Source: UBA7916 sp036121365 (GTDB lineage: Bacteria; Pseudomonadota; Gammaproteobacteria; Comchoanobacterales; Comchoanobacteraceae). Taken from it: a stretch of DNA of 57,186 bases. A program made the translations under genes and the position numbers. The stretch covers positions 1 to 57,186 of the forward strand of contig JAZAFR010000028.1 of the NCBI GenBank assembly GCA_036121365.1, written 5' to 3'. Each line of letters starts with the position of its first letter. Position 1 is the first letter of the stretch. This document shows, piece after piece, positions 8,837 through 17,416 of the stretch. The notes below the pieces were generated by a model. It did no database searches. It was not told the DNA's origin and was given only the letters and a program-made list of their open reading frames with translations.

Positions 8837-9235
8837 ATGGCTATGAGCATTAAGATTTCAGTAGGAGTTGGTGAATTGATCGACAAGATCACAATTTTAG
8901 AAATTAAGCAGGCTAAGATTAGCAAGCCAGAAAAACTGAAAAACATCAATCATGAGCTGAGCCTTTTAAATCAAGAGAGGTCTCAACTGGGGATGAAGAG
9001 TGGATTGGAAGAATTGGAAAAGGCTTTAAAGGAGATTAACCTGAAACTGTGGGATATTGAAGATGAGATACGCCTATGTGAGTCAAGGAATCAGTTTGAT
9101 GAGGTGTTTATTAAGCTTGCGCGCTCAGTGTATATAACAAATGATAAGCGGTGTGAAGTCAAGTTTAAAATCAATGAGCTATTTGGTTCAGAAGTGATAG
9201 AAGAAAAAAGTTATGAGCCGTATGAGGTCAGTTGA
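8837..9235 (+). CDS. DUF6165-like protein
   Basis: A 132-residue protein beginning near SVGVGELIDKITILEIKQAK, which resembles the N-terminal signature I associate with DUF6165. The rest is strongly helical and charged, probably a coiled-coil hairpin. The function is unknown; I recall such genes near surface polysaccharide glycosyltransferases, which fits the GT9 gene facing it. AGGAGG lies eight bases before the chosen ATG; a second ATG two codons later is less well spaced. It is cytosolic. The family assignment is from memory and needs a profile search. Confidence 0.6.
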   Translation: MAMSIKISVGVGELIDKITILEIKQAKISKPEKLKNINHELSLLNQERSQLGMKSGLEELEKALKEINLKLWDIEDEIRLCESRNQFDEVFIKLARSVYITNDKRCEVKFKINELFGSEVIEEKSYEPYEVS

Positions 9236-9288
9236 GAACTACAAATGTTTGAGAACGTCATCTTTTTTAAGAAGAGAATGTATTGAAA

Positions 9289-10233
9289 TCACGGTTGGGT
9301 GACTTCGGTATTTGAGTTCATAACAGAAATCAATTGATCGTAGACAGCAGTGGCAGAAATTTGCTTTAAGTCTTGTGATTGCATGACGGAATAGTAAGCT
9401 TGAATGCTTGTTTGATGGAAGTCAATTTGTTGATTAAAAAGCGCAATGCCTTTGGTATTACAGCGTGCCAAGAGGTGTGTTGGGCCTGAGTCATTGCCGA
9501 TGACACAAGCGCAGTGCTGTGACAGTCCAATCAACTGGGGGATGCTTAAGGGCTTATTTTGATCAAGGAGGCATGGGGCTGGAAATGATTCAATGAGTTC
9601 TTTTTCATCTGGGCCTGGGGCGCAAAACACGGGGATGCCTTGTTGTTGTAATAGTCTAGCCAATTGCGCGTAGTAGGGCCAGCGTTTTTGTGGGTGTTTT
9701 TTTGAAGATCCTGGCAGCAGTAGGACAAAAGGTTGGGAGATTTGATAGGCAGATAAGATATGTTTGACTGGGGCTTTGAGCCAGAGCCAATTGGGTTTGT
9801 CACAGCGCTGGGTTGTGACCTGGGCGAGTTGCAATTGTTTGGCAAGGTGAGTATAGCAGGTCGCTTGATGGATGTGTTTGCGTGTGTAGCGATGAGAGGC
9901 AAATAAGGCTTCTCCTGACCAAGAAATCGGCATCATGAGTTTATGATAGAGCTTAGTACGGTTGCTATTTTGTAAGTCGTAGACCATATCATATCGCTGG
10001 GCTCTGAGTTTTTTGATAAGACGATAGAGGTAAACGAGGTTCCATCTGGATTTTCTTTCATCAATCTCAAATTTATCTATACAGGGGTGATTATTAAGAA
10101 GTTTTCCAAAAAAAGGCGTTGTGAGTAAGGTGACTTCATCGTCTTTATGGTGGTTTTTAATGTCTGTTATGGCGCCTTCACAAAAAATAATGTCACCCAA
10201 GGCTCCGTGTTTAATGATTAGGATTTTTTTCAT
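9289..10233 (-). CDS. Glycosyltransferase family 9 (heptosyltransferase-like)
   Basis: About 314 residues with the GT9 (WaaC/WaaF/RfaQ-like) layout. The N-terminus is MKKILIIKHGALGDIIF, the middle has LLPGSSKKHPQKRWPYYAQL, and the C-terminal donor-binding part has VIGNDSGPTHLLARC. Members transfer ADP-heptose or related sugars to the LPS core at the inner membrane. The second ATG was chosen because AGGA is nine bases upstream and family members start here; an ATG at 10242 abuts the AGGA and is unlikely. It converges with the DUF6165-like gene. The acceptor sugar cannot be told from sequence. Confidence 0.87.
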   Translation of the reverse strand: MKKILIIKHGALGDIIFCEGAITDIKNHHKDDEVTLLTTPFFGKLLNNHPCIDKFEIDERKSRWNLVYLYRLIKKLRAQRYDMVYDLQNSNRTKLYHKLMMPISWSGEALFASHRYTRKHIHQATCYTHLAKQLQLAQVTTQRCDKPNWLWLKAPVKHILSAYQISQPFVLLLPGSSKKHPQKRWPYYAQLARLLQQQGIPVFCAPGPDEKELIESFPAPCLLDQNKPLSIPQLIGLSQHCACVIGNDSGPTHLLARCNTKGIALFNQQIDFHQTSIQAYYSVMQSQDLKQISATAVYDQLISVMNSNTEVTQP

Positions 10234-10389
10234 AAGCGACATTCCTACACAATGGTTTATTCAATTATAATAGAAGAGATGCGGGGAGTCTATTCAAATT
10301 GAATGAATAATTAGAAGTGACAGCATTGTTAAAGGAATGGCTGTGAGGTACAGTATAGTCACAAATATGGATAACCGGTTGAAATAGAG

Positions 10390-11319
10390 ATGTGGCTAGA
10401 AGGGTATGAATATATAAAAGAGAGGGTAAATAGATGGTTTGATGCGGTCGTGTGTCAGAAGGTATTTACGAGTATTAATGCATTGGTGAGTGTGTTATCG
10501 ATGTATGTATTGGCCGCAAATTACATGAAAATAGGGACTGTCAATCAGCAATTACGGATGTTGGCATGTGTGATGTTAATGGGAATGCTGGCGACGGAAT
10601 TATTGGCGAATCGGATTGGGTCTGTCGGTAAAAAGAAGGTTGGGTATGGTGACAAAATCAGAAAAGAAAAGATGGTCGCCGAAACAAGGCATGTGGTTAA
10701 GTTAAAAAAATTAATCAACAGACTATTGGATTATAAAAAGAAATGTGATGAAATGCCCTTATTCTTTTCAATGGCTGCGATGTTTAAGCTGCAGATTATA
10801 GTGCAGTATTTTTGTATGACTCAATTTTTGGCTGGTTGGAGCGTATCGATATTAATTGGTGTCGTGTCCTTGTACACATGGTTTTTAAGGGAGTTTGAGT
10901 ATAAAAATAGTCGATTGGAAGCAACATGTTATCAAGACGGCAAGGGTTTTTTATTGGCATCATCGTGTTTGCATTTTATGCTAAACAGTATTTCATCATT
11001 TGGATTTTTAGCCAGCTTATATCTGCAAGGGGGTAGTTTATTTTTGGTGATGATATTCGCAGGTGGCGTATTATTACATACTGGATATGAGGGGTATAAG
11101 GGGTGTTACTATTCGGGCTCAGAATCGGTGCCATGGTATTTTAAGCCATTTTTAAGGCAAGATGTGTCCCAAATTGCAAAAGTAGAGAAGCAGATGGCGG
11201 CAAAAAGGGTGATTTCTAGATTGGTGAGGCGGTGGAAAGCAAGAAGAGAAGATAAGAGGACGGAAGGCAAGAGACAACGCCCTCAAGTACCTGAAGAGAG
11301 GGAGAGATTGGTTCATTAG
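10390..11319 (+). CDS. Unknown multi-spanning membrane protein
   Basis: A 309-residue protein with about six hydrophobic segments: near residues 27-45 and 56-74, two close together between 122 and 165, and two between 188 and 236. A basic cytoplasmic-looking stretch lies between the second and third segments. The C-terminal tail is very basic (RLVRRWKARRE near 277). I do not recognise a family. It has only a weak ribosome site upstream. It converges with another unknown membrane protein at 11444. Alternatives include a membrane-targeted effector or an inner-membrane protein of unknown role. Confidence 0.7.
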   Translation: MWLEGYEYIKERVNRWFDAVVCQKVFTSINALVSVLSMYVLAANYMKIGTVNQQLRMLACVMLMGMLATELLANRIGSVGKKKVGYGDKIRKEKMVAETRHVVKLKKLINRLLDYKKKCDEMPLFFSMAAMFKLQIIVQYFCMTQFLAGWSVSILIGVVSLYTWFLREFEYKNSRLEATCYQDGKGFLLASSCLHFMLNSISSFGFLASLYLQGGSLFLVMIFAGGVLLHTGYEGYKGCYYSGSESVPWYFKPFLRQDVSQIAKVEKQMAAKRVISRLVRRWKARREDKRTEGKRQRPQVPEERERLVH

Positions 11320-11443
11320 TCAGGAATATAAGTGCGGGATTCAGCTGGAGAGGAATAAAGAAAATGTTGTCAAGTTGATGGCAGCGAAACCATGGTCGTT
11401 AATAACGTCATTGAGAAAACCTCATAAGGTCATCTTGAGTTGT

Positions 11444-12583
11444 TCAGTATATGCCATGAACAGTTTCTTCATCATTGTTGATGGGATTTGGGTCAGCACC
11501 AGGCTGTGTGTTATATGAAACATCACTTAAAGACGAGAGAGACTCATCGTCTGACTCTGCGTCCATTTCCATACCAAGCTCTGAGACTGGATAAGTACTG
11601 AATCCACCCATTTGATCTGCCGGGGCGTACCCATTATCCGGGATGAGAAGTTGTAATGAATCAGCTAAGGCGAAGGATGCTGATGGGTTGGGTTGCAAAG
11701 AAGTATGGCCTTGTGCATCTTGACGCCAAGTATAATCAATTTGATCGCAAATAGATCTGATCCAATTGTGGTGATTGATGAATTTGAGGAGAAAAAAAGC
11801 ACATGGTATACGAGCAATGGCGATGCTATATATTAGATGTTTTCGATAGAAGAGTATACTTTGTTGAGAGGTATGTTTTGAAGAAATTGAGACAATGTTG
11901 AACACTGTCTCAATAGAGTGTCTAAAAAACTCAGATAGGAAAAAAGTAACATTCAAATGATCAGACAGTAAAAACATGGTACGAGCTGGTTCTGATCTTA
12001 AGTTTGACTCATAGACTTTGATCATCGTGTTCAGTCTGACAACGGCGCGTTGAGCAGGTATTGAAAAACGAGACTGGGTTGTTTGATAGGTGCCCAAAAA
12101 AGATTCTAAAAAGCCATTGACCTCTTTTTTTAGCCACAGGTTTTTTTGTGGGGGGGGTTTTGTAAGCGCGGAACAGTAGTAAAAGAAAGAGGATGTAGCT
12201 GGCGCGAAGTTGTCAACAAATTTTAAGATGGCAAGTTTTCGAGTGTTTGGTTTGAGGTAATAGGTGGTATCAAGAACGGTAACTAAGTTCGTCCAAATAA
12301 AATAAGAATCAAAAAAAATTTGGGAACAGATGTTATGTGAGATTGGCTTGATCGTGTTCAGTAGTTGGGTTCTTGTCCGCGAGTGTAATAAGGAAAGTCC
12401 AATCGCTGAGACCATCAAATTTGAAATAAATACATCCATGTCTGGAATACATATATGAATAAATTGGATAAAAATGTTAAGAGTCAAAGCAATAAAAGCA
12501 ATATCTCTTAGTATTTGGTAAGTCTCAATGGACGCTTTGTGGTCAGAGTGGAAAGGCAGGCAAGGTGTATTTTCGGGCATCAT
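11444..12583 (-). CDS. Unknown membrane protein with acidic C-terminal tail
   Basis: About 379 residues from the ATG pair chosen as start; a TTG 39 bases upstream also keeps the frame, and neither has a clear ribosome site. Hydrophobic segments occur near the N-terminus (FIALTLNIFIQFIHICI), then another soon after, and further ones around the middle. The last 60 residues are soluble and acidic (ELGMEMDAESDDESLSS and NNDEETVHGIY). Acidic clusters near the C-terminus resemble the E-block found in many Dot/Icm substrates, so an effector is possible. No family is recognised. It diverges from the ComF gene. Confidence 0.6.
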   Translation of the reverse strand: MMPENTPCLPFHSDHKASIETYQILRDIAFIALTLNIFIQFIHICIPDMDVFISNLMVSAIGLSLLHSRTRTQLLNTIKPISHNICSQIFFDSYFIWTNLVTVLDTTYYLKPNTRKLAILKFVDNFAPATSSFFYYCSALTKPPPQKNLWLKKEVNGFLESFLGTYQTTQSRFSIPAQRAVVRLNTMIKVYESNLRSEPARTMFLLSDHLNVTFFLSEFFRHSIETVFNIVSISSKHTSQQSILFYRKHLIYSIAIARIPCAFFLLKFINHHNWIRSICDQIDYTWRQDAQGHTSLQPNPSASFALADSLQLLIPDNGYAPADQMGGFSTYPVSELGMEMDAESDDESLSSLSDVSYNTQPGADPNPINNDEETVHGIY

Positions 12584-12715
12584 AATTATTAGATAATGAT
12601 TAAAAAGACTGTATCGTATCAATAAAGTATAAATTATTCAAGCTTGAGGATAAAACGGTATAGAGAGAATAAAGTACAGGATTATAATATTGAGCTATGA
12701 TCATAGAGGTATAAA

Positions 12716-13366
12716 ATGAAGTTTTATAAAAAATATATGGCGATGAGATGTGTCTATTGTCAAAAAAATGTGGGTGATCAGCATGGGCTATGTCAAGGCT
12801 GCTTAGGAAAGATTGAAGCATATGATGGCAATGGTCAGTTGGATAAAATGGAAAGCGATGATGGAAAAGGAGGTGTTTTAAATGTCAAGATATTTGCGGG
12901 AATGTATTATAAAGGAATGGCAAAAAACTTAATCATTGGGATGAAATATAAGCAATGGTTTTGGGCAATTCCAGTGGTGTCTGGAATGATGTCAGCCCAG
13001 TTGAGAAAAGAGGATATGGAGGGATTTGAAGTGGTGGCAATGCCCATGCATTATCGACGAATGTGGCAAAGGGGGTTCAATCAGGCGGCGTTATTGGCCA
13101 AAGAGGTTTCAAGATCATTGTCTTCACCCATGAATCAAAGATGTTTGATTAGGAAGAAGAATGCAAAAATCCAGCAAGTTTTAAAGAAGGCTGAAAGGTT
13201 TGAAAATATGAAGGGGGCATTTGGAGTGCAAGGCAGGATTCCCAAAAAAATATTATTGGTTGATGATGTCATGACAACAGGGGCAACCATAAAAGAGGCT
13301 TGTTGCACATTAATCAAAAACGGAGTAGAAGAAATTATTATTTTAGTGGGGGCAAAGGCAGGATAG
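12716..13366 (+). CDS. comF: ComF family phosphoribosyltransferase-like protein
   Basis: A 216-residue ComF/GntX-type protein. It has an N-terminal four-cysteine zinc site (C12, C15, C26, C29), the conserved central segment MPMHYRRMWQRGFNQAALLA, and the PRPP-binding motif of type I phosphoribosyltransferases, LLVDDVMTTGATIKEA near residues 180-195. ComF proteins are linked to DNA uptake during natural transformation in several bacteria, though the substrate is unsettled. GAGG lies just upstream of the ATG. A shared hairpin terminator separates it from the convergent lipoprotein gene. The family call is firm; a competence role is inference. Confidence 0.9.
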   Translation: MKFYKKYMAMRCVYCQKNVGDQHGLCQGCLGKIEAYDGNGQLDKMESDDGKGGVLNVKIFAGMYYKGMAKNLIIGMKYKQWFWAIPVVSGMMSAQLRKEDMEGFEVVAMPMHYRRMWQRGFNQAALLAKEVSRSLSSPMNQRCLIRKKNAKIQQVLKKAERFENMKGAFGVQGRIPKKILLVDDVMTTGATIKEACCTLIKNGVEEIIILVGAKAG

Positions 13367-13402
13367 TATATAGAATGCTATGATGAAAGTTAAAAGTGAG
13401 AA

Positions 13403-13457
13403 AAAATAGACCATTGAATTTGAAATAAATTTAAACTAAGCACAAGTGGTCTATTTT
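13403..13457. terminator. Bidirectional hairpin terminator
   Basis: AAAATAGACCA (13403-13413) and TGGTCTATTTT (13447-13457) form a perfect 11-bp stem with A/T ends usable in both directions, between the convergent ComF and lipoprotein genes. The 33-base loop is long but contains further self-complementary AT stretches. Confidence 0.65.
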
Positions 13458-13466
13458 ACCTGATTC

Positions 13467-14222
13467 TTAAGATGTAATCTTATATGTGATGGTGGACCCT
13501 TTGATGCTGAGTATTTCAATATGGTGTTTGCCTATATTAAAAGTTTTTTTGTCGATGGGTATCGAAATGATCTTTTCATGAGAGCCGCTTTTTGGGGCAC
13601 CAAGTGCGACTGTTACTGGGCCGAAAGGTTCCGTAATTCTATATCTGAATTGTAGATTATTATTTTTTATGCCTAAGTAGTCTATCCTCTCACTGCTTCC
13701 CTTTTTGTTATGAACTACAGTTTGTGTCTTTTCCCATGAGATGTTTTTTGGAACCTCATATGTGTACTCACCATATCCGTTTATCACAAATCCTTGAATC
13801 CTGTTACTTTTCTTGCTGATTTTCAATCCTTGGATGGCTTCAGAGTGTCTAGAACCACCCGTGCCAGGTAGCGTAACAAGCTTAACCATTTCGCCTACAG
13901 TCTCTGGCGTCTTTTTGGTGACATAATAATCATATTCACTGGTTTCCCGGTCAAACACTAGCAGAGTTGATTTTTTGATGTATAGGTAGGGTGGAATCCT
14001 GGAGCTATTGACGTCATTTTTAACTTTGATGGAGTCTTTTAACCAGATAGCCTGGCGAGTATGAGCTTCAATATCCAAGTAAATATTGGTATTTGGAGAT
14101 GCAGACATAACTCGATTAATTTTGGTGGTCTGACTGTGCTTTTTTGAGGAAACGGCTGTCATATTAGAACACCCTGACAAAACAAGTAGTCCTACAAGGC
14201 AGATTGATAAATAACGACTCAC
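13467..14222 (-). CDS. Putative lipoprotein of unknown function
   Basis: A 251-residue protein with a lipoprotein signal peptide: a short N-terminus, a hydrophobic stretch, then LLVLSGCSN with the lipidated Cys at residue 18. The mature part is predicted to be beta-rich, polar and basic, with no domain I recognise. The GTG start has AGGAG upstream. It likely sits in the periplasm or outer membrane. It is the last gene of a minus-strand run (PPTase, hydrolase, CHAT-like, lipoprotein), but spacings of 74-206 bases make one operon uncertain. The start and lipobox are clear; the function is unknown. Confidence 0.75.
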   Translation of the reverse strand: MSRYLSICLVGLLVLSGCSNMTAVSSKKHSQTTKINRVMSASPNTNIYLDIEAHTRQAIWLKDSIKVKNDVNSSRIPPYLYIKKSTLLVFDRETSEYDYYVTKKTPETVGEMVKLVTLPGTGGSRHSEAIQGLKISKKSNRIQGFVINGYGEYTYEVPKNISWEKTQTVVHNKKGSSERIDYLGIKNNNLQFRYRITEPFGPVTVALGAPKSGSHEKIISIPIDKKTFNIGKHHIEILSIKGSTITYKITS

Positions 14223-14428
14223 TGAGACTCCTGTAAAAAAGATTAATATATTATTAAATAAATGTTTGGTTTTGTCAACAATGTTTAAGTTGTATGTTGA
14301 TAAGAACTATTATGCCATTAGTCGGACTCAAAAAAATTTAAAGTAATGACAAGTGCCAATGTGTAAGATATTGAACTTTAATGGAAATTTTATAAAATGA
14401 GGCAGGGCTAGAGGCATGCAGTTCGGAA

Positions 14429-15376
14429 TCAATCAAAAGTATTTGTCAGATTGTCGCGAGGTTTGGGAGTGATTTGAGAATGGCGGGTTGAGGAAGTTTT
14501 GCCATTTTGAATTTTTACTTTTTTTAAATCTGTTGATTTCAATATATTGGTGGTAGGTACAAAAGTGGGCGTGGTAAAGCTACTCATTTTCCTTCCAAGA
14601 ATTGAAGGAATCAAATTTTGAAAGAGGGGAATGTATTCAACTGAGCAGATCTTTTGGTTTTTAAACACAAGCTTGGATGCCACAATGTCGTATTTGGCTG
14701 AAAAAATATTATCAATACGGCATTGATTGAGAACATGCAAAGAGAGATTTTGGTGAGCAAATATCTCATCATTGAGCATATTAAAGGTGCTACAAGATTC
14801 AAAAATAATGGTTTTTTTAGAGGGGTTTTGGGCATAGAATTTTTGATCAATGTGTTTTTGTAAAAAGTAAATAAAGGGATAGGCTGTTGCCATTCCGTGC
14901 CCTCTAAAAATAATGACATCATCTTTACTGAAAGATTCATTGATTTTTTGACAATCAGATGAGTCTTGTTCAAAAGTTTGCACACTGACTTGATAGCCTT
15001 GATCTTGCAAACATGATGTGTCATACATAAGCTGAAGTCTGCCAAGAAGGCCAAAAAGAAAACCATTAGAATCGTGGTCGCTGATGAATATGGTACATGA
15101 TTTTAGATGAGTGAGCCGCCTATTTTGGGAATTGATATGATGAATGATAGAAAATAGTTTTATTAAATCAAGCTCGGTGGGCGTATGCAAACATTCAATC
15201 ATCATTTTAACAAAAATATATGGCATGAGAGCAAGGTTAAAAAATTTTTTTACGAAATAATATTGGAGGCTGTCTGGTTGATGGATTGTTGAAAAGGCAA
15301 AAAGAATAGAAAAAAAAGAGGTGAGTTGCACACTTTCTCTTTGGATATTTACTGTATATTTGTTTTGGAAATGCAT
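14429..15376 (-). CDS. CHAT/caspase-like putative cysteine peptidase
   Basis: A 315-residue protein. Residues 152-161 read DDVIIFRGHG and residues 189-197 read TIIFESCST. A strand ending in a His-Gly, then about 35 residues later a strand ending in Ser-Cys, is the His/Cys dyad layout of CHAT and caspase-fold peptidases (H160 and C195). An earlier strand, CTIFISDHDSNG (94-105), fits the first core strand. The N-terminal 60 residues are hydrophobic and could contact membrane. The C-terminal 55 residues are Ser/Thr/Lys-rich and probably disordered. No ribosome site is obvious. If correct, it could be a regulated protease or a host-targeted effector. Weak general similarity is all that supports this, so treat it as a hypothesis. 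Confidence 0.6.
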   Translation of the reverse strand: MHFQNKYTVNIQRESVQLTSFFSILFAFSTIHQPDSLQYYFVKKFFNLALMPYIFVKMMIECLHTPTELDLIKLFSIIHHINSQNRRLTHLKSCTIFISDHDSNGFLFGLLGRLQLMYDTSCLQDQGYQVSVQTFEQDSSDCQKINESFSKDDVIIFRGHGMATAYPFIYFLQKHIDQKFYAQNPSKKTIIFESCSTFNMLNDEIFAHQNLSLHVLNQCRIDNIFSAKYDIVASKLVFKNQKICSVEYIPLFQNLIPSILGRKMSSFTTPTFVPTTNILKSTDLKKVKIQNGKTSSTRHSQITPKPRDNLTNTFD

Positions 15377-15450
15377 AGCGATGAATGATGCCTTTTTATT
15401 TTACTGCGAGTTAAGCGGGTACAAGTTATTTTTCGTGAGGCTTATTTTTT

Positions 15451-16305
15451 TCATAAGTTTTGTTTGATTAATGAAACAAGATCAAGCGGTTGGTCTATCA
15501 TCAAAGCATGGTGTGCATTTTTAAGCACCACTTCTTGGATATACGGGTAGTGTTTTTGGATATTTGACCGCACTGAAGCAGTAGTAATGGCAGAGTGTTG
15601 TCCAAAAATCAGAGTGGTTGGTGTTTTGGTGTGAGAGCTGGGTTGTACAGGTGAGAACGGGAGTAAAATTATATTTGAAAAGAATTCGGGATCTACTTTC
15701 CACCGATATCCTTGTTCAGTCTGCGTGATAGAGTGTTTGGCAATGAAAGTTGAGATAAAATCATTGATAATGGGTTGTGTGGGAATGAGCTTGAAGCGTT
15801 TGAGGATGGTGTCCTGCATGGAGTAAAATTTGGCCCCACGGTTTTTTTTGGTGGAATTGAGAGGGTTAGTAGGCTCTTTGGAGAGGTCTGGCGGGTCAAG
15901 AAGAATCAATGATTTGAGTTTTATTTGTGGAAGTTGACTGTATAAAAATGCAACTCTAGCACCAAAGCTGTGAGCGATGATGCTTGGAGGCTGTGCGTTA
16001 AGATGATGGACGAGTTCGGAAACATCGGAGGTGAAGTCATCGACTTGGTATGAGTCTTTCCAGTCGCTATCGCCATGGCCAGCAAGGTTAAGGGAGATGA
16101 CATAAAAATCATCCATAAACAATGGGGCGATATGGGCAAACCAATGGGCATTGGCAAAGCCGCCATGGATAAAGATAAGAGGGGGGTTATTGGGGTTGCC
16201 CCAGGCGAGATAGGCAACATGCCGATCTTTAATTTTGAAGCGGTGTGTGATGGGGGTGATGGCAGTGGTTTCTAAGAACCAGTGCGGAGGGGCTTGGGTG
16301 ATCAT
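15451..16305 (-). CDS. Alpha/beta hydrolase
   Basis: A 284-residue protein of the alpha/beta hydrolase fold. Visible are the oxyanion element FIHGG (residues 45-49), the conserved LAGHGDSD (74-81), the nucleophile S113 in AHSFGARV, and a C-terminal NAHHALMIDQP carrying the catalytic His. The usual acid after strand 7 is not evident (IFGQHSAIT), while D137 after strand 6 (LILLDPPD) could serve instead, as in some family members. The substrate is unknown; esterase, lipase or thioesterase activity is possible. No signal peptide. It lies between the PPTase and the CHAT-like gene on the same strand. Confidence 0.88.
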   Translation of the reverse strand: MITQAPPHWFLETTAITPITHRFKIKDRHVAYLAWGNPNNPPLIFIHGGFANAHWFAHIAPLFMDDFYVISLNLAGHGDSDWKDSYQVDDFTSDVSELVHHLNAQPPSIIAHSFGARVAFLYSQLPQIKLKSLILLDPPDLSKEPTNPLNSTKKNRGAKFYSMQDTILKRFKLIPTQPIINDFISTFIAKHSITQTEQGYRWKVDPEFFSNIILLPFSPVQPSSHTKTPTTLIFGQHSAITTASVRSNIQKHYPYIQEVVLKNAHHALMIDQPLDLVSLIKQNL

Positions 16306-16502
16306 GATATGAAGTCAATGAGACGAGGGTGAATGAGTGTACAGTATAGAGGGGCCAATGGTAAAAGTAAACGGGGGTGATGACAGGTTTTTTCAAGCGG
16401 GATATGGAAGTGAATTGACAGACTGACATGGAGTATTTTTTCGGTGTTAAAATCTGATGTGTTTTCGATTATGGGTTAAATAGTCAATATTGTGCCAGTG
16501 TA

Positions 16503-17153
16503 TCATGACGGGTAAATTTGGCAAATGATATGGTGATCAAAGGAGAGATTGTATGCGATAGTTAGATTGGGGGAAGCTTGGGTGAGATTACAAGATAGAA
16601 GGTCATGTAGAGACATCCAGGGGAAAGGGATTTTGTGTTGGAATGTTTTCCATAAGGTGGTGTCATTCCACTTACACCAAGATTCTGCAAAAGTCCACAG
16701 TTTATAAAAGCACAGCAGTCGTTGTTGTTGATCGAGGTCGTGTATTTGTTGATTGAGATCTACATATGAAGAGGACAGAGTCAATGGGGATGAGAAATCT
16801 ACAGATAAAAGGAGCTTAGTGAGGAGAGGGTGAAGCAGGCGTCTATCCTGTGTGGCTTCAATGTCAATACTGACAGGAGATTGAGAGAGGGTCCAGACAG
16901 AAATGTGATTGGAGTGAGAGATGCTGATATGGCAATGGGGCAGACGTTGTTTTTTATTGTGAAGAATGGAGTAAACAAAGGGTTTGCCTTGCGGAGATTT
17001 TTCGATGCTAAGTTGATGGGGGGAGAGGTGGTAGTGAGAAGCAATCTGTTGAATGAGAGTTGAGTAGACAGAGTCAGAGCGTTGTTTTTGCATGAGGTGG
17101 TCTGAAGTGATGGAGGTGGAATGTGTGAGGCTGCAAATGATGGGTGCGGGCAT
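16503..17153 (-). CDS. 4'-phosphopantetheinyl transferase family protein
   Basis: A 216-residue Sfp/AcpT-type protein. EKSPQGKPFV (51-60), HISISHS (75-81), SIDIE (95-99) and FYKLWTFAESWCK (149-161) match the family motifs. D97, E99 and E157 would bind Mg and coenzyme A pyrophosphate. The enzyme moves phosphopantetheine from CoA to a serine on carrier proteins. The usual KEA triplet reads AES here, so the conserved lysine is missing while the glutamate remains. No carrier protein or synthase gene is nearby. The protein is C-rich in codon use, like other minus-strand genes here. Start uncertain; no strong ribosome site. Confidence 0.8.
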   Translation of the reverse strand: MPAPIICSLTHSTSITSDHLMQKQRSDSVYSTLIQQIASHYHLSPHQLSIEKSPQGKPFVYSILHNKKQRLPHCHISISHSNHISVWTLSQSPVSIDIEATQDRRLLHPLLTKLLLSVDFSSPLTLSSSYVDLNQQIHDLDQQQRLLCFYKLWTFAESWCKWNDTTLWKTFQHKIPFPWMSLHDLLSCNLTQASPNLTIAYNLSFDHHIICQIYPS

Positions 17154-17416
17154 AGGAGGGGTTATTAGATGCGTGTTTTAGGGGGTGAGTATAGCAAAAA
17201 TTGACCAGATTAACAAGGAAGAGGGGAAGTTGTTGTGGGCATTATTGGTGAATAAAGTCAGTGAAATTATTCAAGAGTTATTGAGTGTTTGAGCATGAGT
17301 CTAGTTTAAATGACTTCAGTGGTGGGGTAAGTGGGGTGAAATTGAATGGGAAACTATATTTGAAATGGAGGGGAAAAATGTTAATATTGGTTTGATTTTA
17401 ACAATAGGGAGAAGCG

